A stretch of 33,112 nucleotides of DNA from an uncultured Prevotellaceae bacterium (GTDB taxonomy: Bacteria > Bacteroidota > Bacteroidia > Bacteroidales > Bacteroidaceae): assembly GCA_902774925.1 (NCBI GenBank), contig CACYKE010000040.1:1-33112 (forward strand), read 5' to 3'. Shown one piece after another: positions 22,852 to 29,794 of the stretch. Under the pieces are notes generated by a model. It was given only the letters and a program-made list of their open reading frames with translations. It did not search any database and was not told the DNA's origin. Each line of letters begins with the position of its first letter. Positions within the stretch are counted from its first letter, which is position 1. A program made the translations under genes and the position numbers.

Positions 22852-24879
22852 ATGAAAAAAGCACTAACGACATTCATACTGCTCCTGGCGGTAATGACCG
22901 TAGCAGCCCAGATGCAGGACCCCGTTCACGTTCGCTCGGAACTGAAGAAAATCAGCGATAGCGAGGGCGAACTGCTGTTTTCTGCCACCATCGACCCAGG
23001 GTGGCACGTCTATTCCACAGGTTTGGGCGACGGCGGCCCCATTTCGGCCACGTTCCATGCCGACAAGATGGAGGGCGCGAAAGCCGTGGGAGGTCTGAAG
23101 GCACGCGGCAAGGAGCAGAAGGTGTTCGACAAGCTGTTCGACATGGAGGTGCGCTATTTCGAGGGTTCGGTGACCTTCGTTCAGAAGATTCAGTTCACCC
23201 AGCCCAAGTACGACATCAAGTGCTACGTGGAATATGGCGCGTGCAACGACCAGATGTGTATGCCGCCGTCGACCATCGATCTTGCCGCAAGCGGAACGAT
23301 AGAAAAGAAGCCGGAGGCAAAAGCTGAAGAAACGAAGGTGGAAGAAACGAAAGCGGAAGACGTCGCACCAGTGGCGCCAGACACAGCGACTGTTTCGTCA
23401 GACTCCATCCCGCAGCCATCAGCCCTCAGCCCTCAGTCATCTTCCGACTCCCTCTGGCAACCCGTCATTGGCGAACTGCAGGCATTGAACGGCGAAGCGT
23501 CCGACACCACCAATATTGCCCTGTGGATGATATTCCTCGAAGGACTGCTGGGCGGTTTCCTCGCCTTGTTTACCCCCTGCGTGTGGCCCATCATCCCTAT
23601 GACCGTCTCGTTCTTCCTGAAACGTAACAAGGAACGCTCGAAGGCCATCCGCGAGGCCACCGTCTATGGACTGAGCATCGTCGTCATCTACGTCCTGCTG
23701 GGCTTGGCGGTCACGCTGCTCTTTGGTGCCAGCGCCCTCAACGCCCTCGCCACCAATGCCGTATTCAACATCCTGTTCTGTCTGCTGTTGGTGGTGTTTG
23801 CAGCATCCTTCTTCGGCGCCTTCGAACTGACGCTGCCCTCGTCGTGGTCGTCAAAAGTAGACGCCAAATCTGAAAGCACGACAGGACTGCTCTCCATCTT
23901 CCTCATGGCCTTCACGCTGGCATTGGTGTCGTTCTCGTGCACAGGTCCCATCATCGGATTCCTCCTTGTGGCCGTGTCCACGCAGGGCTCCATCCTCGGA
24001 CCCACCATCGGCATGCTGGGCTTCGCCATTGCGCTGGCCATACCGTTTACCCTCTTTGCCCTATTCCCGTCGTTGCTCAAGCAGGCTCCCAAGTCGGGCG
24101 GATGGATGAATACCATCAAGGTTGTGCTGGGATTCATCGAACTCGCCTTTGCCCTGAAATTCCTTAGCGTGGCAGACCTCGCTTACGGCTGGCACATCCT
24201 CGACCGCGAAGTGTTCCTCGCCCTGTGGATTGTCATCTTCGGACTGCTGGGTGCCTATCTGCTGGGCTGGATCAAGTTCCCACATGACGACGAAGAGCGT
24301 CGCACCAACGTGCCGCAGTTCTTCCTGGCAATGGCCTCGCTGGCCTTTACCGTCTATATGATTCCTGGTATGTGGGGTGCTCCGTGTAAGGCCATCAGCG
24401 CCTTTACGCCACCCATGAACACGCAGGACTTCAACCTTTATCAGGGTAGCGTCGAGGCACGCTTTACCAACTACGAACAAGGCATGGCCGCGGCTAAGGC
24501 CGAAGGCAAACCCGTCGTCGTTGATTTCACAGGTTTTGGTTGCGTCAACTGCCGGAAGATGGAAGCTGCCGTGTGGAGCGACCCGCAGGTGGCCGATTTG
24601 CTGAACAAGAAATACGTCCTCATATCACTCTATGTCGACGACAAGACACCTTTGGCAGAACCCATCGAGGTGACGGAAAACGGCCAGCAACGCACCCTGC
24701 GCACCGTGGGCGACAAGTGGAGCTACCTGCAGCGTACGAAGTTCGGCGCCAATGCCCAGCCATTCTATGTCCTGTTAAACAATGAGGGCCACCCATTGAT
24801 GGGCAGCCGCTCGTATGATGAGGACATAGCAGCCTACGTCGATTTCCTGCGTCAAGGCTTGCAGCGCTTTCAGAAATAA
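22852..24879 (+). CDS. DsbD-like thiol:disulfide interchange protein
   Basis: The 675-residue protein has all three DsbD parts. After a signal peptide (1-20), an N-terminal DsbD-alpha-type domain (about 25-150) carries C131 and C136 in YGACNDQMCMPP. A low-complexity K/E/A and P/S linker (150-205) follows. A membrane core of about eight helices (225-510) has the redox cysteines C243 (FTPCVWPIIPM) and C363 (SCTGPIIG). A C-terminal thioredoxin-like domain has C564-VN-C567. It moves reducing power from cytoplasmic thioredoxin to periplasmic proteins. The ATG at 22852 starts the signal peptide. A heptamer repeat sits in the linker. The stop is only 7 bases from the convergent kinase stop, with no terminator between. 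Confidence 0.93.
   Translation: MKKALTTFILLLAVMTVAAQMQDPVHVRSELKKISDSEGELLFSATIDPGWHVYSTGLGDGGPISATFHADKMEGAKAVGGLKARGKEQKVFDKLFDMEVRYFEGSVTFVQKIQFTQPKYDIKCYVEYGACNDQMCMPPSTIDLAASGTIEKKPEAKAEETKVEETKAEDVAPVAPDTATVSSDSIPQPSALSPQSSSDSLWQPVIGELQALNGEASDTTNIALWMIFLEGLLGGFLALFTPCVWPIIPMTVSFFLKRNKERSKAIREATVYGLSIVVIYVLLGLAVTLLFGASALNALATNAVFNILFCLLLVVFAASFFGAFELTLPSSWSSKVDAKSESTTGLLSIFLMAFTLALVSFSCTGPIIGFLLVAVSTQGSILGPTIGMLGFAIALAIPFTLFALFPSLLKQAPKSGGWMNTIKVVLGFIELAFALKFLSVADLAYGWHILDREVFLALWIVIFGLLGAYLLGWIKFPHDDEERRTNVPQFFLAMASLAFTVYMIPGMWGAPCKAISAFTPPMNTQDFNLYQGSVEARFTNYEQGMAAAKAEGKPVVVDFTGFGCVNCRKMEAAVWSDPQVADLLNKKYVLISLYVDDKTPLAEPIEVTENGQQRTLRTVGDKWSYLQRTKFGANAQPFYVLLNNEGHPLMGSRSYDEDIAAYVDFLRQGLQRFQK
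23413..23440. repeat. Heptamer tandem repeat (4 units) in the DsbD linker
   Basis: CAGCCAT, CAGCCCT, CAGCCCT and CAGTCAT run in tandem and encode about residues 188-196, a Pro/Ser stretch joining the N-terminal domain to the first membrane helix. This place tolerates length change. Confidence 0.85.
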
Positions 24880-24886
24880 GAAGCTA

Positions 24887-25792
24887 TCAAGCCGTCTTTC
24901 CTGAGTGATAGGCCATCAAGCCGTCTATTGGACTCTGGACGATGGACATCACGTGGAATCCCTCTGCCTCAGCAGCCTCCTGTAAAGCTGCAGGATAGTG
25001 GTGCGCCATAGAGCCTACGAAATGTACAGGCAGGTCGGGACGCTTGTAAGGCACGATATTCTTGCGGAAGAACTCACGGAAATTCTCAATCACCAAGTCG
25101 CGCAACAGGCGGTTGTTCTGCCGTTCGACGATGAACAGCGACGTCGTGGCGAGGAAACGGTTTGCCAGCGGTTCGCGGTACACTTTCTGGATGATGTCCG
25201 CCTGCGTCAGCTTCGTCTCTGCCAGGAATTCGTCGCGGATGGATGCAAATGCCGGATTCTTGAAGATGGCATTCATGAACATGCGTCCCAAGACGGCTCC
25301 ACCGCCCTCGTCGCCAAGGATATAGCCCAAGGCTGGCGTGTTCTGCACGATGTCGTTACCGTCGTACAGGCAACTGTTGGCTCCCGTGCCCAGAATGCAG
25401 GCAATGCCCTCCTCGTGCTGGCACAATGCGCGTGCAGCCGCCATCAGGTCGCTGTGCACTTCCACCTTCTGGGGGTCGAACACTTCGCCCAACATCTGTT
25501 TCATCATGGGCACGTGGGCGGGTGTACAGCCACTACCGTAGAAGAACACCTCCAAGTCGGACATCAGAGGCTTTTCCAATACCCCCGAGTCAATGAGCTT
25601 TGCCCGTGGAAATGTTGACAACTGCGACATCAGTTCCTGTCCCAAGATGTGACGGATGACGTCTGGAGTCTGATGGATGGGCGTGATGCCCTGCGTGTGG
25701 AACGTGGCGATGACCTCGCCCTTCCGAAGACCGGAAGAATGGATGAGCAACCAGTCGGTCTTGGTTCCTCCGCTATCAGCTATTAGTATCAT
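24887..25792 (-). CDS. BadF/BadG-type ATPase, N-acetylglucosamine kinase-like
   Basis: The 301-residue cytoplasmic protein is an ASKHA-fold kinase. It has phosphate-1 motif ADSGGTKTDW at residues 5-14, phosphate-2 ILGTGANSCLY near 133-143, the LGDEGGGAVLGR motif near 158-169 typical of GlcNAc kinase-like members, and an adenosine-type VHFVGSMAHHY near 260. It probably phosphorylates N-acetylglucosamine or a related amino sugar. The last codons form a near repeat of an upstream stretch: a 12-base direct repeat, ATCAAGCCGTCT on the plus strand, at 24886-24897 and 24915-24926. The C-terminal GKTA may therefore be a local duplication. It is convergent with the DsbD-like gene. Confidence 0.88.
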   Translation of the reverse strand: MILIADSGGTKTDWLLIHSSGLRKGEVIATFHTQGITPIHQTPDVIRHILGQELMSQLSTFPRAKLIDSGVLEKPLMSDLEVFFYGSGCTPAHVPMMKQMLGEVFDPQKVEVHSDLMAAARALCQHEEGIACILGTGANSCLYDGNDIVQNTPALGYILGDEGGGAVLGRMFMNAIFKNPAFASIRDEFLAETKLTQADIIQKVYREPLANRFLATTSLFIVERQNNRLLRDLVIENFREFFRKNIVPYKRPDLPVHFVGSMAHHYPAALQEAAEAEGFHVMSIVQSPIDGLMAYHSGKTA

Positions 25793-25810
25793 ATTTCGTT
25801 AATTTTTCTG

Positions 25811-25818
25811 CAAAGATA
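25811..25818 (-). promoter_or_regulatory. -7 box for the BadF-type kinase gene
   Basis: TATCTTTG on the minus strand is a perfect -7 match, 19 bases before the ATG at 25792. A weak TTGC is found about 23 bases upstream. Confidence 0.55.
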
Positions 25819-25892
25819 TAAATAAATTATGGATTATGATTGCAACGCCACACTTTTTTTTGAAAAAGAACTATGAATTATGAATTATTTTG

Positions 25893-25900
25893 TATCTTTG
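25893..25900 (+). promoter_or_regulatory. -7 box for the MscS gene
   Basis: TATCTTTG on the plus strand, 18 bases before the ATG at 25919. The region upstream contains a short TATGAAT-type reiteration (near 25872-25888) and no clear -33 box. Confidence 0.55.
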
Positions 25901-25918
25901 CGCACAAAAATAACGACA

Positions 25919-28279
25919 ATGAAGCGATTTTTTTCCATTATAGTCATTTTGCTGGTCACGCTGAGCGTCCATGCCGTGCTGAAAGAGAAAGATCTGGCAC
26001 AGACGTTACAGATTCTGCGTGCCGAACTGAACACCCAACACAACGAACTGTCGGAACGTTCCGAACTCGACAACAAGCGCAGCGAACAGATGCGCAACAG
26101 GCTCATTGCTACCATGAAGCGTTCAGACCAGAACTCGCTGATGCTCTACTCCCAGAAACAGGAGTACGTGTTCGACCTGACCTATGCCTGCCACGAGGCC
26201 ACCGAACAGTATCAGGAATTCCAGCGCCAGCGCGTGCCCTTCAAGCAGTTTATGAGCAAGACGGAGGGCGAGATAGCGCGCTACGACTCACTCATCGGAA
26301 CGCTCAACTCGATGCCTCAGCGCGTGCTCAGTCCCCAGGCACAGAAAGACCGTACCGCCTGTCTGGCATTGGCATACGAGATACGCGAGAAACTCGAGAA
26401 GAACCGCGACAAGATGAACGACTTCATCGAGATGTACGACCACACGGAGAAGCGCCTGTCGCGAATGAACGACTATGCCCAGAAACGCTATAACGATATC
26501 CAGACGGGCATCTTCCGCAATGGCGGCGACTCCTACTTCAGCATTCTCCAAAACTTCAACCGCAACTGGCGATTCATGTCGCGTACCGTCGAAAAGAAAT
26601 ACCGCCCTACCGACAATTCCCAGTGGGACTCGCGCTTCATTTTCGGACTACTCATGGGCGTCATCCTCTACGCCGTCCTGGCCACGCTGCTCAATTTCGT
26701 GGTCATCCGCTATGTGGTGCCCAAGAAGTTTCGCACGGAGGAGTTTATGAAAAAACGCGCCTGCATCACGATGGCTACGACGACGGTCACCTTCGCCATC
26801 ATCCTCGGCGTCACGCTGGCTACCGTCGAACAGAATTTCTTCATCATGGCCGCCAATCTGCTGGTGACCTACGCCTGGCTTTTAGGCGTCATCCTGTTCT
26901 CGCTGCTACTGCGCGTCAAGGGCGACCAAATCAAGAGTGCCTTCCGCATCTACACCCCATTGATAACGGTGGGATTCCTCGTCATCGCCTTCCGCATTAT
27001 TCTGATTCCCAACGAATTAGTAAACATCCTCTTCCCTCCCATCCTGCTTGTCTGCGCCCTATGGCAATGGAGCGTCATCCGGCGCCATAATCGCAATGTT
27101 CCACGCTCCGATATGTTCTTCACCTACATCTCGCTCATGGTGTTCGTTGCCTCCGTCATCTGCTCGTGGACGGGCTACACGCTGTTGGCCGTACAGGTGC
27201 TCATCTGGTGGATCATGCAGCTCACGTGCATCCTCACCATCACCTGCCTGTCGCAGTATCTCAAGCTCTACGGCGAGCGTCGCCAACTGGCCGAGGCACC
27301 CGTCACCAAGACGTGGGTCTACGACTTGATGTACCAGGTGGTGCTGCCTACGATGGGTGTCTGCAGCGTCATGCTCAGCGTCTGGTGGGCGGCTGATGTC
27401 TTCAACCTCAGCGACCTCTGCTGGGACATCTTCAAATATAAGTTCATTGATTTGACTGATTCGACGGACCTCACGGGAACCACCCAGCAGGATAATTTCA
27501 CCATCAGCATCCTCAAGCTCACGATGGTCATCTGCCTCTGGTTCTTCTTCTCGTGGCTCAGCAAGACGCTCCTGCGGCTCCTGCATCTGCATTACGTCAA
27601 CCGTGACCCCGACTCTGCTGACAGCCGTACGGCCATGTCGAAGAACGTCATCCAAATCATCATCTGGGGCATCTGGCTGCTCATGTCGCTCTCCATCTTC
27701 CACATCAGCCTCTCGTGGCTGCTGGCCATTACTGGAGGACTCAGCACTGGTATCGGTTTCGCCTCGAAAAACATCATCGAGAACATCTTCTATGGTGCCT
27801 CACTCATGACGGGACGCATCAAGGTGGGCGACTGGATAGAGGTCAACAACACCGTTGGCCGTGTCACCAACATCAGCTACACGTCCACCTCCGTCGAGTC
27901 GCTCTATGGCGAAATCATCACCTTCCAGAATTCACAGCTGTTCTCCAACAATTACAAGAACCTGACGCGCAACCACAGCTACGTCCTCGCAGCCGTACCT
28001 TACAGCGTGGCCTACGGCTCCAACCTGCAACAGGTCATGCAGCTGGCCGACGAAGCAGTCTCGAAGCTGAACCACCACTGGATGGACCGTTCGAAGAAAG
28101 CCCGCTCCGTCGTGAGCGAGCTCAGCGATTCAGGCATCAACCTCAAGATGTTTGTCTGGGCCGAAGCACCCAAGAAGTCATACGTCATCAGCGAAGTGCT
28201 CCGCTGCATCTACGACACGCTCAACCAGCACGGCATCGAGATTCCGTTCCCACAGCAGGACGTCCACATCAAGCAATAG
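25919..28279 (+). CDS. MscS-family mechanosensitive ion channel, large form
   Basis: The 786-residue protein begins with a signal peptide (MKRFFSIIVILLVTLSVHA) and a periplasmic, largely helical/coiled-coil region rich in charged residues (about 20-235). A multi-helix membrane part (240-600) follows, then the MscS core. The pore helix and beta-domain are at about 600-700 (LSTGIGFASKNIIENIFYGASL, then GRIKVGDWIEVNNTVGRVTNI), with TFQNSQLFS downstream. Such enlarged MscS relatives (MscK/YbdG-like organisation) gate on membrane tension and protect against osmotic downshift. The frame extends 13 codons upstream, but the ATG at 25919 fits the promoter and the signal peptide. It has its own terminator. 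Confidence 0.9.
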   Translation: MKRFFSIIVILLVTLSVHAVLKEKDLAQTLQILRAELNTQHNELSERSELDNKRSEQMRNRLIATMKRSDQNSLMLYSQKQEYVFDLTYACHEATEQYQEFQRQRVPFKQFMSKTEGEIARYDSLIGTLNSMPQRVLSPQAQKDRTACLALAYEIREKLEKNRDKMNDFIEMYDHTEKRLSRMNDYAQKRYNDIQTGIFRNGGDSYFSILQNFNRNWRFMSRTVEKKYRPTDNSQWDSRFIFGLLMGVILYAVLATLLNFVVIRYVVPKKFRTEEFMKKRACITMATTTVTFAIILGVTLATVEQNFFIMAANLLVTYAWLLGVILFSLLLRVKGDQIKSAFRIYTPLITVGFLVIAFRIILIPNELVNILFPPILLVCALWQWSVIRRHNRNVPRSDMFFTYISLMVFVASVICSWTGYTLLAVQVLIWWIMQLTCILTITCLSQYLKLYGERRQLAEAPVTKTWVYDLMYQVVLPTMGVCSVMLSVWWAADVFNLSDLCWDIFKYKFIDLTDSTDLTGTTQQDNFTISILKLTMVICLWFFFSWLSKTLLRLLHLHYVNRDPDSADSRTAMSKNVIQIIIWGIWLLMSLSIFHISLSWLLAITGGLSTGIGFASKNIIENIFYGASLMTGRIKVGDWIEVNNTVGRVTNISYTSTSVESLYGEIITFQNSQLFSNNYKNLTRNHSYVLAAVPYSVAYGSNLQQVMQLADEAVSKLNHHWMDRSKKARSVVSELSDSGINLKMFVWAEAPKKSYVISEVLRCIYDTLNQHGIEIPFPQQDVHIKQ

Positions 28280-28333
28280 AAGAAACATTCTATCTGTGTG
28301 GCTATGTTTGATAATTTTGCCTGCGAAGGTACG

Positions 28334-28374
28334 AAAAAAAAGTGAGCTGACCAAACATCAGCCCACCTTTTTTT
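28334..28374. terminator. Bidirectional intrinsic terminator
   Basis: Stem GTG-A-GCTGA / TCAGC-C-CAC with a 7-base loop, flanked by eight A on one side and seven T on the other. It serves the MscS gene (end 28279) and, in the other direction, the HU-related gene (end 28451). The interval 28375-28450 holds only two small 5-base-pair stem-loops, TCGCT/AGCGA at 28379-28393 and GGCAG/CTGCC at 28430-28445. Confidence 0.85.
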
Positions 28375-28450
28375 GTAGTCGCTCCTATAGCGAAAGTGGT
28401 CCGTGACCCATACATGACGTCGTTCCGAGGGCAGTCAGCGCTGCCGTACA

Positions 28451-29089
28451 TCAGTTCACGTCGCCTGGGTCGCCACCACCGTTGTCGCCACCATTGTCAC
28501 CATTGTTGTCGCCACCGCCGTTGCTGGGCGTTACGGTACCCGTGCCGCCGCCAGTATTGGTGCCGCCACCATTCGTACCATTCGTGCCATTCGTGTTCGA
28601 ACTACCACCAGTGTTTTGGTTTTCGTTTTCGTTGTCGTTGTCCTCCACGGTTCCGTCGTCGGTCGAGGTCACGCGGCGCACCTCATCACCATTGCGGTCG
28701 TAGCAGGTGATGACGATGGCGGTGTTCTTCAGCTCGTCCTTCAGTTCCACGTCGGGAGTGAAGATGATGCGGCGACTGGTAATCAGTCCGGCCTTCACCT
28801 TGTTCACGTCCTCCACCGACTTCGAGCGCAGACCGAAGCGCATCGTGCCCAGTCCGGGCAGAGCCACGCTGTGGCCCTCGGTAGCCCACGCCTTGATCAC
28901 CTCGCCGGCAGCATCCCAGCAGGCCTGCATCACGCCCTGGCTCACGCCGCTGCGCAGGGCAGCCTCCTTGATGACCTTCTTCTGGTTCAGGCTCGAGTAC
29001 ATCTCGGGACTCATCACATAGCGGTACACGCCCGCAGAATTCTTGTCAAACTTCAGCAGCTTCTCCACTGCCTTTACCTTCATTGCCAT
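28451..29089 (-). CDS. HU-related DNA-binding protein with a long Asn/Gly/Asp-rich tail
   Basis: The 212-residue product has an HU/IHF-like domain of the Bacteroidales HU-related type (TIGR01201-like) at about 1-130. The features are LNQKKVIKEAALRSGVSQG, GEVIKAWATEGHSVALPGLGTMRFGLRSKS and ITSRRIIFTPD. From about 145 to the end the sequence is a disordered tail of N, G, T, D and E with few hydrophobic residues. The frame runs upstream to 29245, but those codons form the structured leader, so I take the ATG at 29089 (or 29083). In many Bacteroidales such genes are followed by a tiny smalltalk peptide gene and an N-acetylmuramoyl-alanine amidase gene; neither is present here. Confidence 0.85.
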   Translation of the reverse strand: MAMKVKAVEKLLKFDKNSAGVYRYVMSPEMYSSLNQKKVIKEAALRSGVSQGVMQACWDAAGEVIKAWATEGHSVALPGLGTMRFGLRSKSVEDVNKVKAGLITSRRIIFTPDVELKDELKNTAIVITCYDRNGDEVRRVTSTDDGTVEDNDNENENQNTGGSSNTNGTNGTNGGGTNTGGGTGTVTPSNGGGDNNGDNGGDNGGGDPGDVN

Positions 29090-29173
29090 AATCTGTAATA
29101 ATTTTTGATTGTTAGTAATAAGTAGTTGATAATTCACATTTGCCGCTTCCGACCTCCCGATTTTTGCACGCTG

Positions 29174-29234
29174 GGCAGCGAGAAAATTTTGGTGCACCTG
29201 AAAAATATTTTTCGCTGCCGACGGCACTCCGTCG
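29174..29234 (-). promoter_or_regulatory. Structured leader of the HU-related gene (two stem-loops)
   Basis: A 46-base inverted repeat (29174-29219) has GGCAGCG/CGCTGCC ends, continues with A/T pairs, and holds the palindrome GGTGCACC near its centre. A second hairpin follows, CGACGG-CACT-CCGTCG (29219-29234). Both lie between the predicted transcription start (about 29247) and the ATG at 29089, so they would fold in the 5' untranslated RNA. Confidence 0.55.
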
Positions 29235-29253
29235 TTCATCTTCATCGACGTTG

Positions 29254-29261
29254 CAAAGGTA
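29254..29261 (-). promoter_or_regulatory. -7 box for the HU-related gene
   Basis: TACCTTTG on the minus strand fits TAnnTTTG. No clear -33 box is found at the usual distance. The predicted leader is about 155 bases long. Confidence 0.55.
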
Positions 29262-29346
29262 CGAAATTTTCATTGCGGTTCACGAATACTTTGCATGTTT
29301 TTTTTTATTTTTTGAAACCAGAAACCATAGTACAGAAACTACCCCT

Positions 29347-29501
29347 GCGGTCATTTGGTCATTTGGTCATTTGGTCAAAATCGATTCAGAGTGTCAAAAT
29401 CCGCCACTATATAATATAAATTAAAATTTATATTTATAGTGAGCAAAATGACAGATCCGAAAATGAAAATGACCAAATGACCAAATGACCAAAATGACCG
29501 C
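29347..29501. repeat. 155-base near-palindrome built on GGTCATTT octamers
   Basis: The outer arms are 29347-29377 and 29470-29501. Each has three or four GGTCATTT/AAATGACC octamers, and they are inverted copies with a single-base offset. An inner AT-rich palindrome has arms at 29405-29422 and 29425-29441 (CACTATA and AATATAAATT blocks). The middle part is degenerate. No ORF is supported here. Together with the leader and the hairpin at 29506-29558 this accounts for most of the gene-free stretch from 29090 to 29605. Confidence 0.85.
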
Positions 29502-29505
29502 GCCA

Positions 29506-29558
29506 TAGTAATTATATAGGGGTCGTGTCTGTTACTTTTGACACGACCCCTATTACTA
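29506..29558 (-). terminator. Strong stem-loop after the short ORF (possible terminator)
   Basis: A perfect 12-base-pair stem AGGGGTCGTGTC (29518-29529) / GACACGACCCCT (29540-29551) has a 10-base loop. It is extended by TAGTAAT/ATTACTA after a five-base bulge. It lies about 50 bases after the short ORF stop at 29606 on the transcribed minus strand. The T-tract is poor, so it may act as a terminator, a 3'-end stabiliser or a repeat-element end. Confidence 0.55.
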
Positions 29559-29605
29559 TCTGTTTCCTATTTCAGCCAAGCTGAATGGTTCCGTCCTTGC
29601 CAAGA

Positions 29606-29734
29606 TTATCCCAGCCAGTCGCCGTAGTCTGGTACATTTTCAGGTTGTTGCTCACTACTTGCCTGAAGCAGACATGTACGATGCTGCAGTTCGACAACTG
29701 TCATTGTAGGTTTCTCGTATATCTTCTTTTTCAT
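29606..29734 (-). CDS. 42-residue peptide of the MKKxYxKPxM family
   Basis: A 42-codon ATG frame follows the large surface-protein gene on the same strand. The peptide begins MKKKIYEKPTMTVVELQ and continues through CLLQASS to an acidic end (PDYGDWLG). It shares the MKKxYxKPxMxV start with the short ORF at 32569-32715, which lies in the same position after the other surface-protein gene. That shared start, position and length are the main evidence that it is coding. I do not recognise a characterised family. The peptide has no clear signal peptide. A stem-loop separates it from the surface-protein stop at 29795. Confidence 0.65.
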   Translation of the reverse strand: MKKKIYEKPTMTVVELQHRTCLLQASSEQQPENVPDYGDWLG

Positions 29735-29766
29735 AATTCTTTCTTTTTTATCCCTGCATTATAGCC

Positions 29767-29783
29767 GCCCCTTATCAAGGGGC
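29767..29783 (-). repeat. Stem-loop between the surface-protein gene and its short ORF
   Basis: GCCCCTT-ATC-AAGGGGC, a 7-base-pair stem with a 3-base loop, lies just after the surface-protein stop. An equivalent C/G-rich stem-loop is present at the same place in the upstream cassette (32754-32771). No T-tract follows directly, so read-through into the short ORF is possible. Confidence 0.75.
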
Positions 29784-29794
29784 TCTAAACCCTA

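Noticed and set aside
28302-28451. A 49-codon minus-strand frame whose ATG overlaps the HU-related stop (TGATG)
   Set aside because: It reads straight through the bidirectional terminator hairpin and shows no recognisable family; the coupling-like overlap is probably chance.
29347-29501. CRISPR-like array
   Set aside because: The GGTCATTT units are contiguous 8-mers without spacers and are arranged as inverted arms; there are no cas genes.
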